Below are positions 11,632 through 22,635 of a stretch of 64,000 nt of DNA, in pieces. A program made the translations under genes and the position numbers. Location of the stretch: assembly GCA_030761205.1 (NCBI GenBank), contig JAULJL010000010.1:5213001-5277000 (forward strand), read 5' to 3'. Below the pieces are notes generated by a model. The model was given only the letters and a program-made list of their open reading frames with translations, made no database searches and was not told the DNA's origin. Origin of the DNA: Fremontodendron californicum (taxonomy: Eukaryota > Streptophyta > Magnoliopsida > Malvales > Malvaceae). Numbering within the stretch: position 1 is the stretch's first letter; each line of letters opens with the position of its first letter.

Positions 11632-11790
11632 GCTCCAACATATAAGAAGACAAGGGAATGAGGCAGCACACATGTTAGTTAGATTTAGTCTTACATGCCC
11701 AGAGAATATGCACTCGATAGATGAATACCCTAATTTTCTCCACCAACCAATCATGTATGATGCTATCAATATTTGAATTGCTACTATTTT

Positions 11791-11792
<2 letters not shown>

Positions 11793-11842
<50 letters not shown>
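11793..11842. repeat. (TA)n microsatellite
   Basis: About 25 uninterrupted TA units directly after the LINE 3' end. Confidence 0.95.
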
Positions 11843-11845
<3 letters not shown>

Positions 11846-11848
11846 ACT

Positions 11849-11917
11849 AAAAAAAGATTCGCGGACCAAATATACAAATTTCTAAAAAAAGATTCGCGAA
11901 CCAAATATACAAATTTC
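11849..11917. repeat. Two tandem copies of a ~35-bp unit
   Basis: Units contain 'aaaaaaagattcgcgg' or 'gcga' variants followed by 'accaaatatacaaatttct'; a single base and a small length change separate them. Confidence 0.85.
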
Positions 11918-12018
11918 TCTTACTTTTGCATTCCATCACTCTATCCCACAATTATAAAATGTAACAATTGATTAATCCCATTCTTGATCATAATCGACAA
12001 TATATGACAATTAAATTT

Positions 12019-12577
12019 GGGTTAATATGAAAAACATGCCCTGATTTATTCTTAAATGGTCATATATATTAGAATTATTTATTAAAGAGAAATAGAAAAG
12101 TATGAAATTGTTATTAAAAAAATGATAAAGACTAAAATACCCTAACATAAACCCCTTGATAAAAAAAAATCTTCTCCCTTTTTCTTTTGTTTTTTAATTA
12201 AAAAATAATATTTTTTAAATTTTAAAAAATAAATATTTAAATATTTTTATTTTTTAATTTAGTTGTTTTAATTAAATAATAAAAAATAATAAAAATAATA
12301 TTTCTAAAATTAAATTTTTATTTTACTTTTTAAAAAATAAATATTTAAATATTTTATTTTTTAAATTTATTTTTAATTAAAATTTTTAAAAAATAATATT
12401 TTTTTTAATGAGAGGAGAAATGTTAGAGATATCAAAATCTCATTAAGGATGTTTTTTTCTTTATCATTTTCTTAATAACAATTTCATACTTTTCTATTTT
12501 TTTTAATAAATAATTTTAACATATATCACCATTTAAGAATATACTATTTATTGAGGACATATTTTTTATATTAACTT
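12019..12577. mobile_element. Fold-back MITE, GGGTTNATATGAAAAACATGCC family (copy b), 559 bp
   Basis: Perfect 9-bp duplication ATTAAATTT at 12010-12018 and 12578-12586. Starts GGGTTAATATGAAAAACATG and ends with the complement of AAGTTAATATAAAAAATATG. Arms are long and AT-rich. The 9-bp duplication points to Mutator-type transposition. Confidence 0.85.
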
Positions 12578-12839
12578 ATTAAATTTCTTCGACTTGCATT
12601 TAAATATGATAAAGATGACAAAAATCCATTAAAACATGAACCATTATTTGGGGATATGACATACGAGGATAGGGCATAGACTTAACAATAATTATTCCAT
12701 TCAAAGTACATTTAAAAAGGTTGTGATGTCATGAGAAACAAGCAAAATTATTATTATTATTTTTTGTTTTGTTTTGAAAAGAACAACAAAAAGAAATCAA
12801 TAAATAGTAGTTGGCAAAAAAGTTAATAGTATATAGAAT

Positions 12840-12955
12840 TAGAGTTTAAAATAAGTTAATTTATACAATCGTTTTTTAAGAGATGATATTTAACATATTT
12901 AGAATTTGAATTTCATTTTTTATTCTCAAACAACGATTTTTTTGTAAAAAAAATA
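12840..12955 (+). mobile_element. tRNA-derived SINE copy, degenerate
   Basis: 'taagttaatttatacaatcg', 'aagagatgatatttaacat', 'gaatttgaatttcat' and 'caaacaacgat' follow the family order, ending in an A-rich tail. Confidence 0.55.
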
Positions 12956-13002
12956 ATAGTATAATTTTTTTTAGATTCATGCCTAAATAATAAAAAATGG
13001 AA

Positions 13003-13120
13003 TTTTAGAATTCGAATTTAATCCGATTAATTCATACAATCTTTTTTAAAAGATGACATTCAACACCTGCAAGCTACAATCCGCTTTTTATCCCAAATTA
13101 CGATATTTTTTATAAAAAAA
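13003..13120 (+). mobile_element. tRNA-derived SINE copy, second in tandem
   Basis: 'ttaatccgattaattcatac', 'aaagatgacattcaacac' and 'tatcccaaattacgatatt' then an A-run. Lies just upstream of the TRIM. Confidence 0.6.
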
Positions 13121-13150
13121 AATGGAATCCAAGATTCAGAGTTCACTAAG

Positions 13151-13662
13151 TGTGGAGACTCGCACTCAACCTGCGAGGTATTGTCCGCTTCGACCCGAAG
13201 GTCTCACGATTTTGTCTCACAAAAGACGCCTCACAAGTATAGGTTTAAGTCTCTACATATATATCATAGCAAATCTTCAGAGTTTCCCGATGTGGAATGA
13301 AAGTGTTACAAACTCCCTGTTAAAGCTTGACGTCCTCGTCAAGTCCAACACAGAACAGATAGAACCAAGATCACACCGGGCGTTGGGATTCTAGAGGTAG
13401 CTCCCACCGTGTAACACTTAGCTCCTTTAGGATTCTAAAGGTGACTCCGAAGGTGTAGCACTTAGCTCCCATATTCCGGCCGGTGATTACTCTGATACCA
13501 TTTGTGGAGAACCGCACCCAACTTGCGAGGTATTGTCCGCTTCGGCCCGAAGATCTCACGGTTTTGTCCTACAAAAGACGCCTCACAAGTATAGATTTAA
13601 ATCTCTACATATATATTATAGCAGATCCTCAGAGTTTTTCAATGTGGGATGGAAGTGTTACA
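13151..13662 (-). mobile_element. Complete TRIM retrotransposon, 512 bp
   Basis: Two 160-bp direct LTRs, 13151-13310 and 13503-13662, flanked by the 5-bp duplication CTAAG (13146-13150 and 13663-13667). On the minus strand each LTR starts TGTAACACTT and ends CTCCACA. The primer binding site TGGTATCAGAG (complement of 13490-13500) sits 2 nt inside the LTR and matches the 3' end of initiator Met-tRNA. A purine-rich ACAGGGAGTT abuts the other LTR. The 192-bp interior has no ORF, so the element depends on other retrotransposons. The LTRs differ at about 19 of 160 sites, nearly all transitions. Confidence 0.93.
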
Positions 13663-13667
13663 CTAAG

Positions 13668-16600
13668 TGTGAAGTAATTGGCTGCTGGTAGCTAAAAAAT
13701 ACCTGTTTTTTTTTTTTTTTTCTCACTTTATAAATAAAGATTACGTTTCTAGTGTCTCATTTTGGGTTAGCTGCAACTTAACTAAACAACAACTTCAATC
13801 TTTTACTCCTTTTACATAGTCAAAAAGAATTGGTAATAGGTGAAAAACTTTGACCAAATAGATGAAAGAGAATAACATGAGTGAAAAGGAAAAGATAAAT
13901 TCTTTATTGACTTTGTGTTTTTTTACCAAATGTGGTTTTAATATGTTTAGATAAAAATTGAAGCATATTATAAATTTTGTAGAATTCACATCTAGAGAGA
14001 ATTTTATCCTGCATACTGAGCTAAATAAAAATTTTCGGTTAATTAATTAGTTTCTAATTATTCAAAATGAAAAAAAAAAAAATTAAGATTTCTTTTGATA
14101 ACAATATTTTTGTTTTTATTTTTTAAAATTAAAGCATTTTAACATTTTAATTTTTGCTATAATTTGGAAGTAAAAAAAGTAAAGATATGATTATGCTAGT
14201 AATTTTTAATTTTTATAATAAGTAGAAAGTAAAATTAATCAAGGATTACCAAACTAATTCTCAATTAACTTATGATTAATTTTTTTTATTTGAAAAAAAA
14301 AATTCAGAGAACGAGATACATGCATTTTTTTATTTTACCATAAGTCAAATGCGTGGATATAAGCCTAAGAAAATGCCATCATGAAAAATTATCTAATACA
14401 CCATTGATAAAGTTTATAAATTCGATGAATGTATTAAAAGATTCTTTATAAAATAAGGGTTTTGTTAACTAGGTACCAATTAAGGATTATTTTATTATTA
14501 TTTTAATTTTTTATATTTAATACATTATTTTTATTGAATTTAAAAAAAATATATTAATTATATATATATTTTTATAAATATCATTTTAATCAGTGTCACT
14601 AAACACTGATTAACATTTTTTATAAAATAATAATCCAAACCATCTTATAAGTTATAATATGAAATGGATTTTATTTTATTTTGATTTTTATGACCAAGCA
14701 ATCTAAAGCAAGGTAGCTGAAGAAGGAAAACACTTTACAAAGCCGTGTTATAGACAAAAGCAAATCATCCAAGCAATCGTTTAAAAAAGACATTTCATGG
14801 GAAATTGAAGAAGAAACTTCTATCAATCATGCACGGATGATACAAAATTTTGATTTGTGAAAGTCCATATAATCTAATAATTTTGCACAAATTCTTTTCC
14901 AATGATGCTACTATAGTTGATTAAGTTGAAATTAATTCCGAAAAGAAAAGTTAGGTGCAAACCAATTAAAATTGACGTTCAATTTTCAAACAAAGTAAAG
15001 CCAGGTTTGGTGTGAATTTGATCACCACCAATTGAGTATGGGTTTAAAGGTTAAAGGGGCAAAGGCCAAGGGGTCCATACCTGTCTACTGCCAAAACAAG
15101 TTTGGTTCAAATTGAATCGGGCTTAAATAGTAATTTTTATAATTCGTTTTAACTCAAATTATTATTAATTTAATAATAATATTTTTATTTAAATTTAATT
15201 ATAAAAATATTTTTTTAAATAATAAAACGGATTTTTGGATCGATCAGACTTGAGCCGAGACAAGCAAAAATAAAATTTTCCAACCCGGGTGGGCGCCATC
15301 CCATGTTCAAAAAAGCAAAGAAAAGAGAAGAAAAATAAAAACCAATTACCACCAAAGGAAGTGCAAAGGCTTTGAGTATCTTCCAATAGAGAGAAGCTAG
15401 AGATCAAGAGAGGGGAAGATGGGGTGGGAAGTGGGGGCATGAGCTTCAAAGTTTGACAGTTTGTGTGGGAAATGTTGTGCTTTTGAAGCCTCATTGGGGG
15501 TATTTTTTCATTTTTGGGTGGACCTTTTTTGGGTCATGAATCTGTGCAATATTGCAGATGGGGGATCTCAAAATGGGACACTGACATTGATTTCAGGATG
15601 TTGGGAACTGTCTCAACTTACTGCTGCAATATGCCAATACGCATAAGCAAGAAAAGGCCAAATAGTACTATGTATATGAGTTATGAAGGGCTTTTTACAG
15701 ATAGATAATATATTTGTCACATCTGCATTACTTTATAAGATTTATTTTTACTCAACATAAAGTGAGAAGAGTCCATTAACTTAATGGCAAACAATACAGA
15801 GTTTAATGGCAAACTGAGGCAGATGATATGGATGGATTTGATCCTTCAGGATTAATTAATTATCCTGAAAAAGGGGCAAGAATGCCAATATTTCATTCTT
15901 CTCAATTATAATGATGCCTGTTTGGTAATATCTTGCCCACTGTATACTAAATAAATACTCTTTCCATTTCTAATAATAGTCAGTTGGAATTGCACAGTTT
16001 AAGTTTGTAGTGCAACTAATAAAAGTTCCTATAAATTATAGATTCTTTCCTGCTAGTCTGCAAATTGGTTAAATTCTTTTTCATCTAAAACCTATAGTTC
16101 AGTTATTTTCAGTTTCTGACTTGATGCAAACTGCTCAGGATACCCGTGTCTGACAACATTGAGTCCGACACATATTCAGGTATGAATATGAGGTATAATC
16201 CTCCAAATCTATGAAAAAATTTAAATCTTTTGATTATATACACATACTCATATCCAACATGTACTCTAGAATTTGGGTAACTAACATAAGCAACGACCAC
16301 TTCAGTCATTGATTGTGTGAATGGATCTCCATCAAGACCTTTGAAAGAAGAGACCCGTAAATAATTTCACAAGTAGAGAAGCCATCAGCAACAAGTATGC
16401 TTGCTGCTATGAGAGAACAGTGTCGACAAGTTTCAAATCCAAAACCGGTAGAGAATAACATAACCTCTGCTAAAGTCTGAACCGAACCTGACCCGATCCG
16501 TTTTCCAATTAAATAATTATTACCAAATGATCATTCAATAAAAGTGGTTTCGAATCAGCAAATTTTGTAATTTGATTTGAATCATGTAGGCAGTCAGCTT

Positions 16601-17500
16601 CTTAGACATCCTGATAGAAACTAAAAGCATTTCTATTATAAGACAATTCTACCGTATGAAAAATCAAGTCTATACATGCATGCGTGTGAGTGATGATGAT
16701 TTTCAATATTGACTTGCTTAACTTGTTCTGTTAAGAGCAGAAAGGAGGGATGAAAATTGTTTGGACTATTTAAATTATACTAAATGTAAGGTCATTGCTT
16801 GGAAATTTATTCTTATTTTTATATAAATTTTCTAATTTCTTGTGCTATTGTTAAATCTATATTATGGTTCGTTGTTATACACGAAAAGTTAAGTTTTTGA
16901 TAATATATCCTTTAAAATATAATAAAAAGTTAATTTAACTGATAGCGATCGCTATAAAAAACGATATCATAATATAATTTCAGCAACTTTCAAATTGTCT
17001 TTAGCATATCATCCAACGTGTGCAGATGATGTGACAAAAATGGTCAATGAAAAGGTTGCAATCCGCACGTTTAAAACACAAAAAAGAAATGGGAAAAACT
17101 AGAACCATATGCCATATGGACAATCTTGTAGATTGTTTCGAACTTTTCGACGAAATTGGCTGAGAACTAGGTGGAAATTTTAAACCCATTTTAGAATACA
17201 AACAATTTTGACACTTATGAATCGACCGCATTAAAATCATGTTGTTTGATCTTTCAAGTCATATATATATCTTCTAAGTTATAGAAATAATTCTATGAAG
17301 ATGTGATGTAAATGACTAAAAGTCAACATTCATGATATGCATGAAAAATAGAAAGACATCAGCATAGACAATGATTATTCAAAGACCTAAACCTAAGTGT
17401 GTTTCTTCAAGAAGATTAAAAACACTATAATCAAAGGATTCAAGCCTGTTAATTAAAAACATTCATATCAATCCTATGATTTTTTTATTTATTTTATATA
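13668..17500. other. Spacer, no convincing gene
   Basis: Mostly AT-rich single-copy DNA. 14445-14630 is a degenerate repeat ('ttttgttaactaggtacc' to 'cagtgtcactaaacactg') related to sequence near 23525 and 43195. 15360-15660 is less AT-rich with overlapping short ORFs (61 and 64 aa) that I do not recognise. 15120-15260 carries a 'gattcg/aattcg' stretch like decayed hAT termini. Nothing else is supportable. Confidence 0.5.
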
Positions 17501-17504
17501 CAAA

Positions 17505-17625
17505 GAAGATTACAGTTTTGGGATAAAAGAATAGATTACAAATACTAGAATTCGAACTTCAGACTATTAGATGTCACCTCTAATAACTGTATAAAAAATT
17601 TAGATTAAGTTCTGATTCTTCAATC
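17505..17625 (-). mobile_element. tRNA-derived SINE copy
   Basis: Reverse strand shows 'ttagaggtgacatctaatag', a B-box-like GAAGTTCGAATTC, and 'tatcccaaaactgtaat', with the A-tail at the low-coordinate end. Confidence 0.6.
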
Positions 17626-17678
17626 CCATGATTTTGTACAATGATGCACAATTTATTGAGAAATTGAACTTTAGAAAA

Positions 17679-18119
17679 TTAATTCACTCTTCCAATCATT
17701 AATCTCATACTCGCTGAATGCGTGAGAACATCCTTATTCTTCCCCTTGAAACGAACCAACTTGGACCAAAACCCTTTTTTCTTCTTCCCATTCTTAACCT
17801 CTTCATCGTCGAAATTTCTTGGTACGAAAGCAATGGATCTACTCTTCTTCTTCAAACCATTAATTGTACCAAGCTTTACCATGAAACAGGACGACCCCAT
17901 GATTCCCATTACCCCAGAACCGTTTCGCTTATGGAAATTACGATGTCGAGCCGGGGAGGCAGAGTTTGAAGCCGAAGCCGAAGAGTAGCCAGCAGGAGAA
18001 AAAGACAGTGAAGGAACAACTCTTGAATTAGCTTCTTTTGCTTTGCTTTGTGTATATAATAGACAACTTGGGAAAAACAAGTCCCACTTGGTTCCAAGAA
18101 GGTTCATCGTATGCACCAA
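17679..18119 (-). CDS. Unrecognised basic ORF, 146 aa
   Basis: Opens with ATG at 18119. The first ~35 residues look unlike the rest. A Ser/Ala-rich segment follows (SPAGYSSASASNSASPARHR, roughly residues 42-61), then a basic C-terminus with GLKKKSRSIAFVPRNF and KNGKKKKGFWSKLVRFKGK, ending in ASMRLMIGRVN. GC content is clearly above the flanks and the C-terminal half looks codon-constrained. A TATA-like CTATTATATACAC lies inside the frame near 18055; if it is the promoter, translation would begin at the MGIMGSS methionine and give about 76 aa. I do not know the family; no domain, signal peptide or membrane segment is evident. It could be the last exon of a larger gene. Confidence 0.4.
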   Translation of the reverse strand: MVHTMNLLGTKWDLFFPSCLLYTQSKAKEANSRVVPSLSFSPAGYSSASASNSASPARHRNFHKRNGSGVMGIMGSSCFMVKLGTINGLKKKSRSIAFVPRNFDDEEVKNGKKKKGFWSKLVRFKGKNKDVLTHSASMRLMIGRVN

Positions 18120-18129
18120 ACAAGTTTCC

Positions 18130-20875
18130 GTTACAGGTTGATGTGGTAGTAGTGTAGATCAATGTCACATTTATCATCGTTGGATCATTGTAAAGATCAT
18201 GTAGATGAAAATGTTCGCAATAAGCCGTGAAGTTAGCTTTAATTTCTCTCCCACACGTGGAATGGGGAAAGAAAAATAGAAGAAAACCAGCAATAAGAAA
18301 AAGAAAAGTTTGATTAAATCATTCTGTGTCAAAACACATTAATCGTATTTGAATGTACTAACAATGTCATATCACCTAATTTGGTATAAATTTTTTTGAC
18401 AAAGATTAATTCATATTAACTTATTTCATCGTTATAGTCTTGTTTTTGCACGACGGAGCCGTACGTTAATATGAATTGGCGGACTCTAGGTTATTGTGCA
18501 GTTTTGCTTAATAGAATCCTACGCAGGTGGGGCATGTCAACTAATCAGAAAACATCCTGATTCCATGGATAATTATCATCGTCTTCCATACTACAAAACA
18601 ATTTGGTACAATGTTTTTGAGAAGAATCTATGATTATGGAATGAATCCAATGTTGCAGAAAAAAGGAGATGAATCTATCAACTTTACTTTTGTCTTACAT
18701 TTCTGGAAGAGAAACGTTCTTGGTTGCAATATTGAGAATTGAGAATTTTAAAGACTCTGCATGGTGCTTCCATGAAGTTTCTAAGTTCATTTCGAAATGA
18801 GATTAGTAAAGTGTAAAAGTGAAACCTAAGAAATGAAATGGTTCTCACATTTTATGGTAATCAAAGGACATATCCCACAAATCCTCCAATGCCAAATTAC
18901 ATAGATACAATACAACTCATTTAGGATTTGGATAGCTTGTAGCTCAATAAATTCTTCACAAACATGAGACTTCTTTTTTTTGTCTTTGATTGTAGAAAGA
19001 GTACTAGAAGACTTGTAAAAAATGAGGTATCACGAGGATTTTTGGTGATTCCTTCTTCCATGCTTAAATCAATAATGAAATAAAAAAACTTGAAGAGAGG
19101 AAGAAAGAGAGAGAGAGAGAGATTGAGGTCATTACTGATTTAAGGATTGAAGAAGGAATCATTGAAAATTCTCAAATACTCCCACTTTTTGTGATCTTAA
19201 ATCATAGGGTATGTTGAACTCGAGGCTTAATCCAGTTGGTTCATGCAGTCACTCTTAAAAAGTGACATTTAGCATATTTGAGATTTGAATCTCATCATCT
19301 GTAACTCTTCTTCTATCCCAAAATTGCGACATCTTTTGTAACAAAAAAAATAAAATCATAGGGTATGTTAAGTATGTCATTATGCTAGAAAGCATACAAA
19401 TTCTAGCAAGTATGTGCCTTGCAAATTAAACATGGGAATCACTCTTATGTGTGGAAAGCTGCTAAAAGATTATGGACTTTCTTAATCGGATTTGCCCCAG
19501 TTAATACTGTTTTGCATGGACTTGTAGGCCCATATGATTCTTCAAAAAGATGCTAATTGTAATCCCAATTAGAGAAGAAGATAATATACCAATAACTTTC
19601 TCAGTCAGATCATACATTTATGAGACTTAAGACTAAAGTCTGCAAAAGCATAGACTTAAACGAATTGAAATATATAAAGAAACATACTTAAATGGTTACA
19701 TTTCCATGTTCATCACCCAACTTTGAGCTTTTTCCGGTGGGTATTTTCTCTGCTTTTGTCTAAATTGTTGGATGAACATGTTGAAAATTAAAAGTTAAAT
19801 CCCATACCTCTACAATGTTTCTTCTGAATCTTTTTCAAATTCGATAAAATATTGGCTAGACAAAAAAAAAGCTTGATTCCTTGACATTACAAAGTTAAAC
19901 TAGATGAAGGTTGAGATTGAGATTGTCCTGTTTCATTTTGATTTTGGACATCTTAGCTGATTGAATACCACTTCCCCAATTTGGCTTGCAAAATAGATTA
20001 TAGAAGTTGATTTAACTATGAATTACAACGAATCTTGCTCTTGTTCAAATATATATAAATGGCCATGAATTTTTTAGCTGATTTTAGCATGGTTTTTAAC
20101 TCCACAGACTGGATTCTTATCTTGCTAGAGCAACAAAAAAGGACTAACATTTCAAGTCTTTGACACTAGCAATAAGCCAATTCTTCTTCCATAGTGACAG
20201 ACTAAGGTTCAACTCGAATTGTTTCCTTCCACAGTTAAATATTTGAAATTGATAGGTAGCATCAAAATTCTTCAGTAATGGCCCATCCTGACAACAGTCT
20301 ATAGTGAAGAGAAAACAGATGCAAACCCATAGTCAAGCAAACCCTTTTATGATTATTACAAGTCCTTTCAATAAAGCTCCCTCTCTATTGTCTTTGCTTA
20401 ATCATAAATATGGTAGCTAGTTGGTCCTATCAGCTAGGCAATCAAGACCAAGAGTAGCTGTATATTTCTACGTTTAATGCTTAGTCTACCAGATATCTGG
20501 TGAGGGAGCTTTCATCTTTAAAGATCCATCGGTGCTGAAAATGCCACCTGTTTATCTTGGGTTCCTGTCTTCAGTGACCTCAAGACCCTGTAACAATGGC
20601 ATAATCAAATGGCTCTTATTACATATCATTGTTTCTGAAACCTGCAAATTGCCCTGGACTCAATTCAAATCCATGTTTTCTCACCTATAAATTCTCAATA
20701 AAGCTGCAAATATATTTCTGCTTGGTTTTTTTGACATTATACAGAAGTTTGTTTGTATATCAGATTGATTCTTGAAATTGCTTGTCATGTTAACCCATTT
20801 TTCTTCTTTTTTGTTTGTAATGTTTGTTTCCGGGGGCCATCAGGATCAGCTTCAACTCCTCTCTACTAGTACAAA
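18130..20875. other. Spacer, no gene seen
   Basis: Moderately AT-rich, apparently single-copy DNA outside the duplication apart from the SINE at 19216. ORFs are all short and unrecognised. A GA-rich tract lies near 19095-19125. Confidence 0.5.
19216..19352 (+). mobile_element. tRNA-derived SINE copy, best preserved
   Basis: 'gaggcttaatccagttggtt' (A-box region), 'cactcttaaaaagtgacat', 'gagatttgaatctca' (B-box GATTTGAATCTC), 'ctatcccaaaattgcgacat', then an A-rich tail. About 135 bp. Confidence 0.7.
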
Positions 20876-22451
20876 AAAATTAATGGGCAAAGTTTGTCTT
20901 TTAGGCAAATCAAATCAGGTGGGTTTCAATTAATATTGAGCAAGATTAAACTTGCAGTGTCAAATCGTCGTCCTGCACAGCAAAAATTTGCCTTCTTGGT
21001 GGGACACTTTCAGACGTCCTTGCTGCACAAAATTTGCTTAATTATGCTACTTACTGTTTGATAATCTATAATGAAAATTAACAGCTTGCCAAACCCCAAA
21101 ATGCCCGAGAGTAACTAAATTGGATATATTTGGGCTGATAGCAGCCCATGAGCTTTATTAGAGTTAAAACAAAAAGAAAAAGAAATAAGAAAGGCAAAAA
21201 GGAGAAAACCCATATCTGAAGTTGGTAACTAACATAAATAAATGTGTAGAGAGAGAAGAGAAAAGAGAAAGCAAAAACGAGTAAAGGAGGTATGGCTGGC
21301 TTGGGAGTTGGGAGTCAGCTGGAGCCGAATAGGCCAAAGCTCAAGAATAAGGGGGGGTGTGGCCGTGTGGGTAATTTCAATTAGGAAATAGAAAAGGTAA
21401 AGGTAAAAGTAAAAGTAAAGGGCAAAGTTGATTTGAATGAACCCCATAACCCAAACAATGAGCACAGAAATGTAGATGCTTCTAGGGATGTGTGCAAATT
21501 ATATAGATAGTGGAAAGAAAACAGTTTGCGTGTGTTTTAGTATATCTTAAAAACTCCCCCAGTGGCAGTGGCAGAGTCAAAAGTCAGTAGTGACGACACA
21601 AAAGACAACGAACTCCTCTAGGCCCCATCTTTCTGACAATCGAAAAGACTAGGAGGTATGGGCCTTAGCCCCCCCGTTTCATTTTCTTTCAAATTTTCAA
21701 ATTATTTTTTTATAAAAAAATTTGACTTAAATTAGAGTTAGATAGAATCGATTCCAACTTGAAAATGTTTCTAATCCATTTGAATTTGAGTTCAATCTAA
21801 TTTAATTTGATAAAAAAAATAATTTTAAATTTATTCAATCTAAATTAGAATCGATTTAAATTTGAATTAATTAATATTTGAAATTATTTTATACCAAAAG
21901 ATTTGAAAGATTAATCTAAAATAATTTAATTAAATTGATTTAATTTAATTTTAAAATTTAATAATTTAGATCTAAAATGATTTGTACTCAAATAATTAAA
22001 ATGTCAAATTTAAATAATCCAAATTCATAAAATTTAAACTTAAAACAACTTAAATTTACTCTAGACCCAAAGTGATCTGATTTGTTCAATTGCCACATTT
22101 AACTCTAGTCTAACTATGTTCAATCTTATTAGACAATAAATGATTTTAGATTCAAATTTTCAATTGATGCTAATTTTTATTAAACAATATCTATAAAAAT
22201 ATAAAACATTTTTTTTTTCTTTTATTTGAAAAAATAAAAATTTGAACTCTACTCTTAAAAAAATACGATATACATGCACTGATTACTAAATTAAATGTTG
22301 AAATATAACAATAACGAAATTGGAGAAATTAGTTTATCAATGAGATGTTAATTTAATTCATAAGCGTTCTAACTTAGATTATTAGTAATTTTGATTTCAA
22401 GTATTATCTAGGATCTTTCACTAACAAAAAACAAGGGCACTTATATAATAT

Positions 22452-22635
22452 GAATTTTGCTAACAAATATCTTAAGAATATTTTTTAAGATTATTATATA
22501 TAATAATATTTTTATTTAATATATTAAAAATAATAAAAAAATTATTAATTTTTGTATTTAATATAATATTTTTATTATAAATAATATATTAACTAATTTT
22601 AAAAAAAATTTTAAAAACATTCGTTAACAAAACTC
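22452..22635. mobile_element. MITE, 184 bp, copy 1 only
   Basis: Flanked by ATATAATAT at 22443-22451 and 22636-22644. Inverted ends GAATTTTGCTAACAAAT and the complement of ATTCGTTAACAAAACTC. Absent at the matching position near 42270 in copy 2. Related ends ('ttttgttaacgag') occur near 24452 and 24660 in both copies. Confidence 0.75.

Larger units (their letters stand above)
6955..11790 (+). pseudogene. Dead L1-type LINE ORF2 (RT, zinc finger, RNase H), split by a hAT insertion
   Basis: Reverse transcriptase is readable across several frames: KSPGPDGMHALFYQKYWH, FRPISLCNVIYRIMAKVIVN, NQSAFVHGRLITDNIV, LDMSKAYDRVDWSFLEAM, GLRQGDPISPYLFLL, and the active-site box as FVDDSLLF instead of the usual FADD. 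A thumb/zf-RVT region and an RNase H-like domain (KINFDRSFDGSLKRGGIGIV) follow. The endonuclease and ORF1 are absent, so the copy is 5'-truncated near 6955. Breaks: TAG at 7272-7274 (Tyr-stop-Lys, expected Trp), TAG at 7692-7694, frameshifts near 7985 and 8545 and many further on, and a 1.44-kb insertion at 10193. After the insertion the RNase H end resumes (RRQGNEAAHMLVRFSL) and stops near 11775. This family has RNase H, unlike the intact LINE at 32.7 kb. Confidence 0.9.

Noticed and set aside
15461..15708. Two overlapping ORFs of 61 and 64 aa
   Set aside because: Different frames over the same bases, no recognisable motif, no supporting splice structure.
16940..16965. Palindrome around GCGATCGC
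   Set aside because: Single short site with no repeat partner or neighbouring gene.
21229..21465. Minus-strand ORF shared with 39397-39654
   Set aside because: Reading frames diverge around a short tandem 'aaaggtaaaagtaaa' tract; no domain, and N-termini differ completely.
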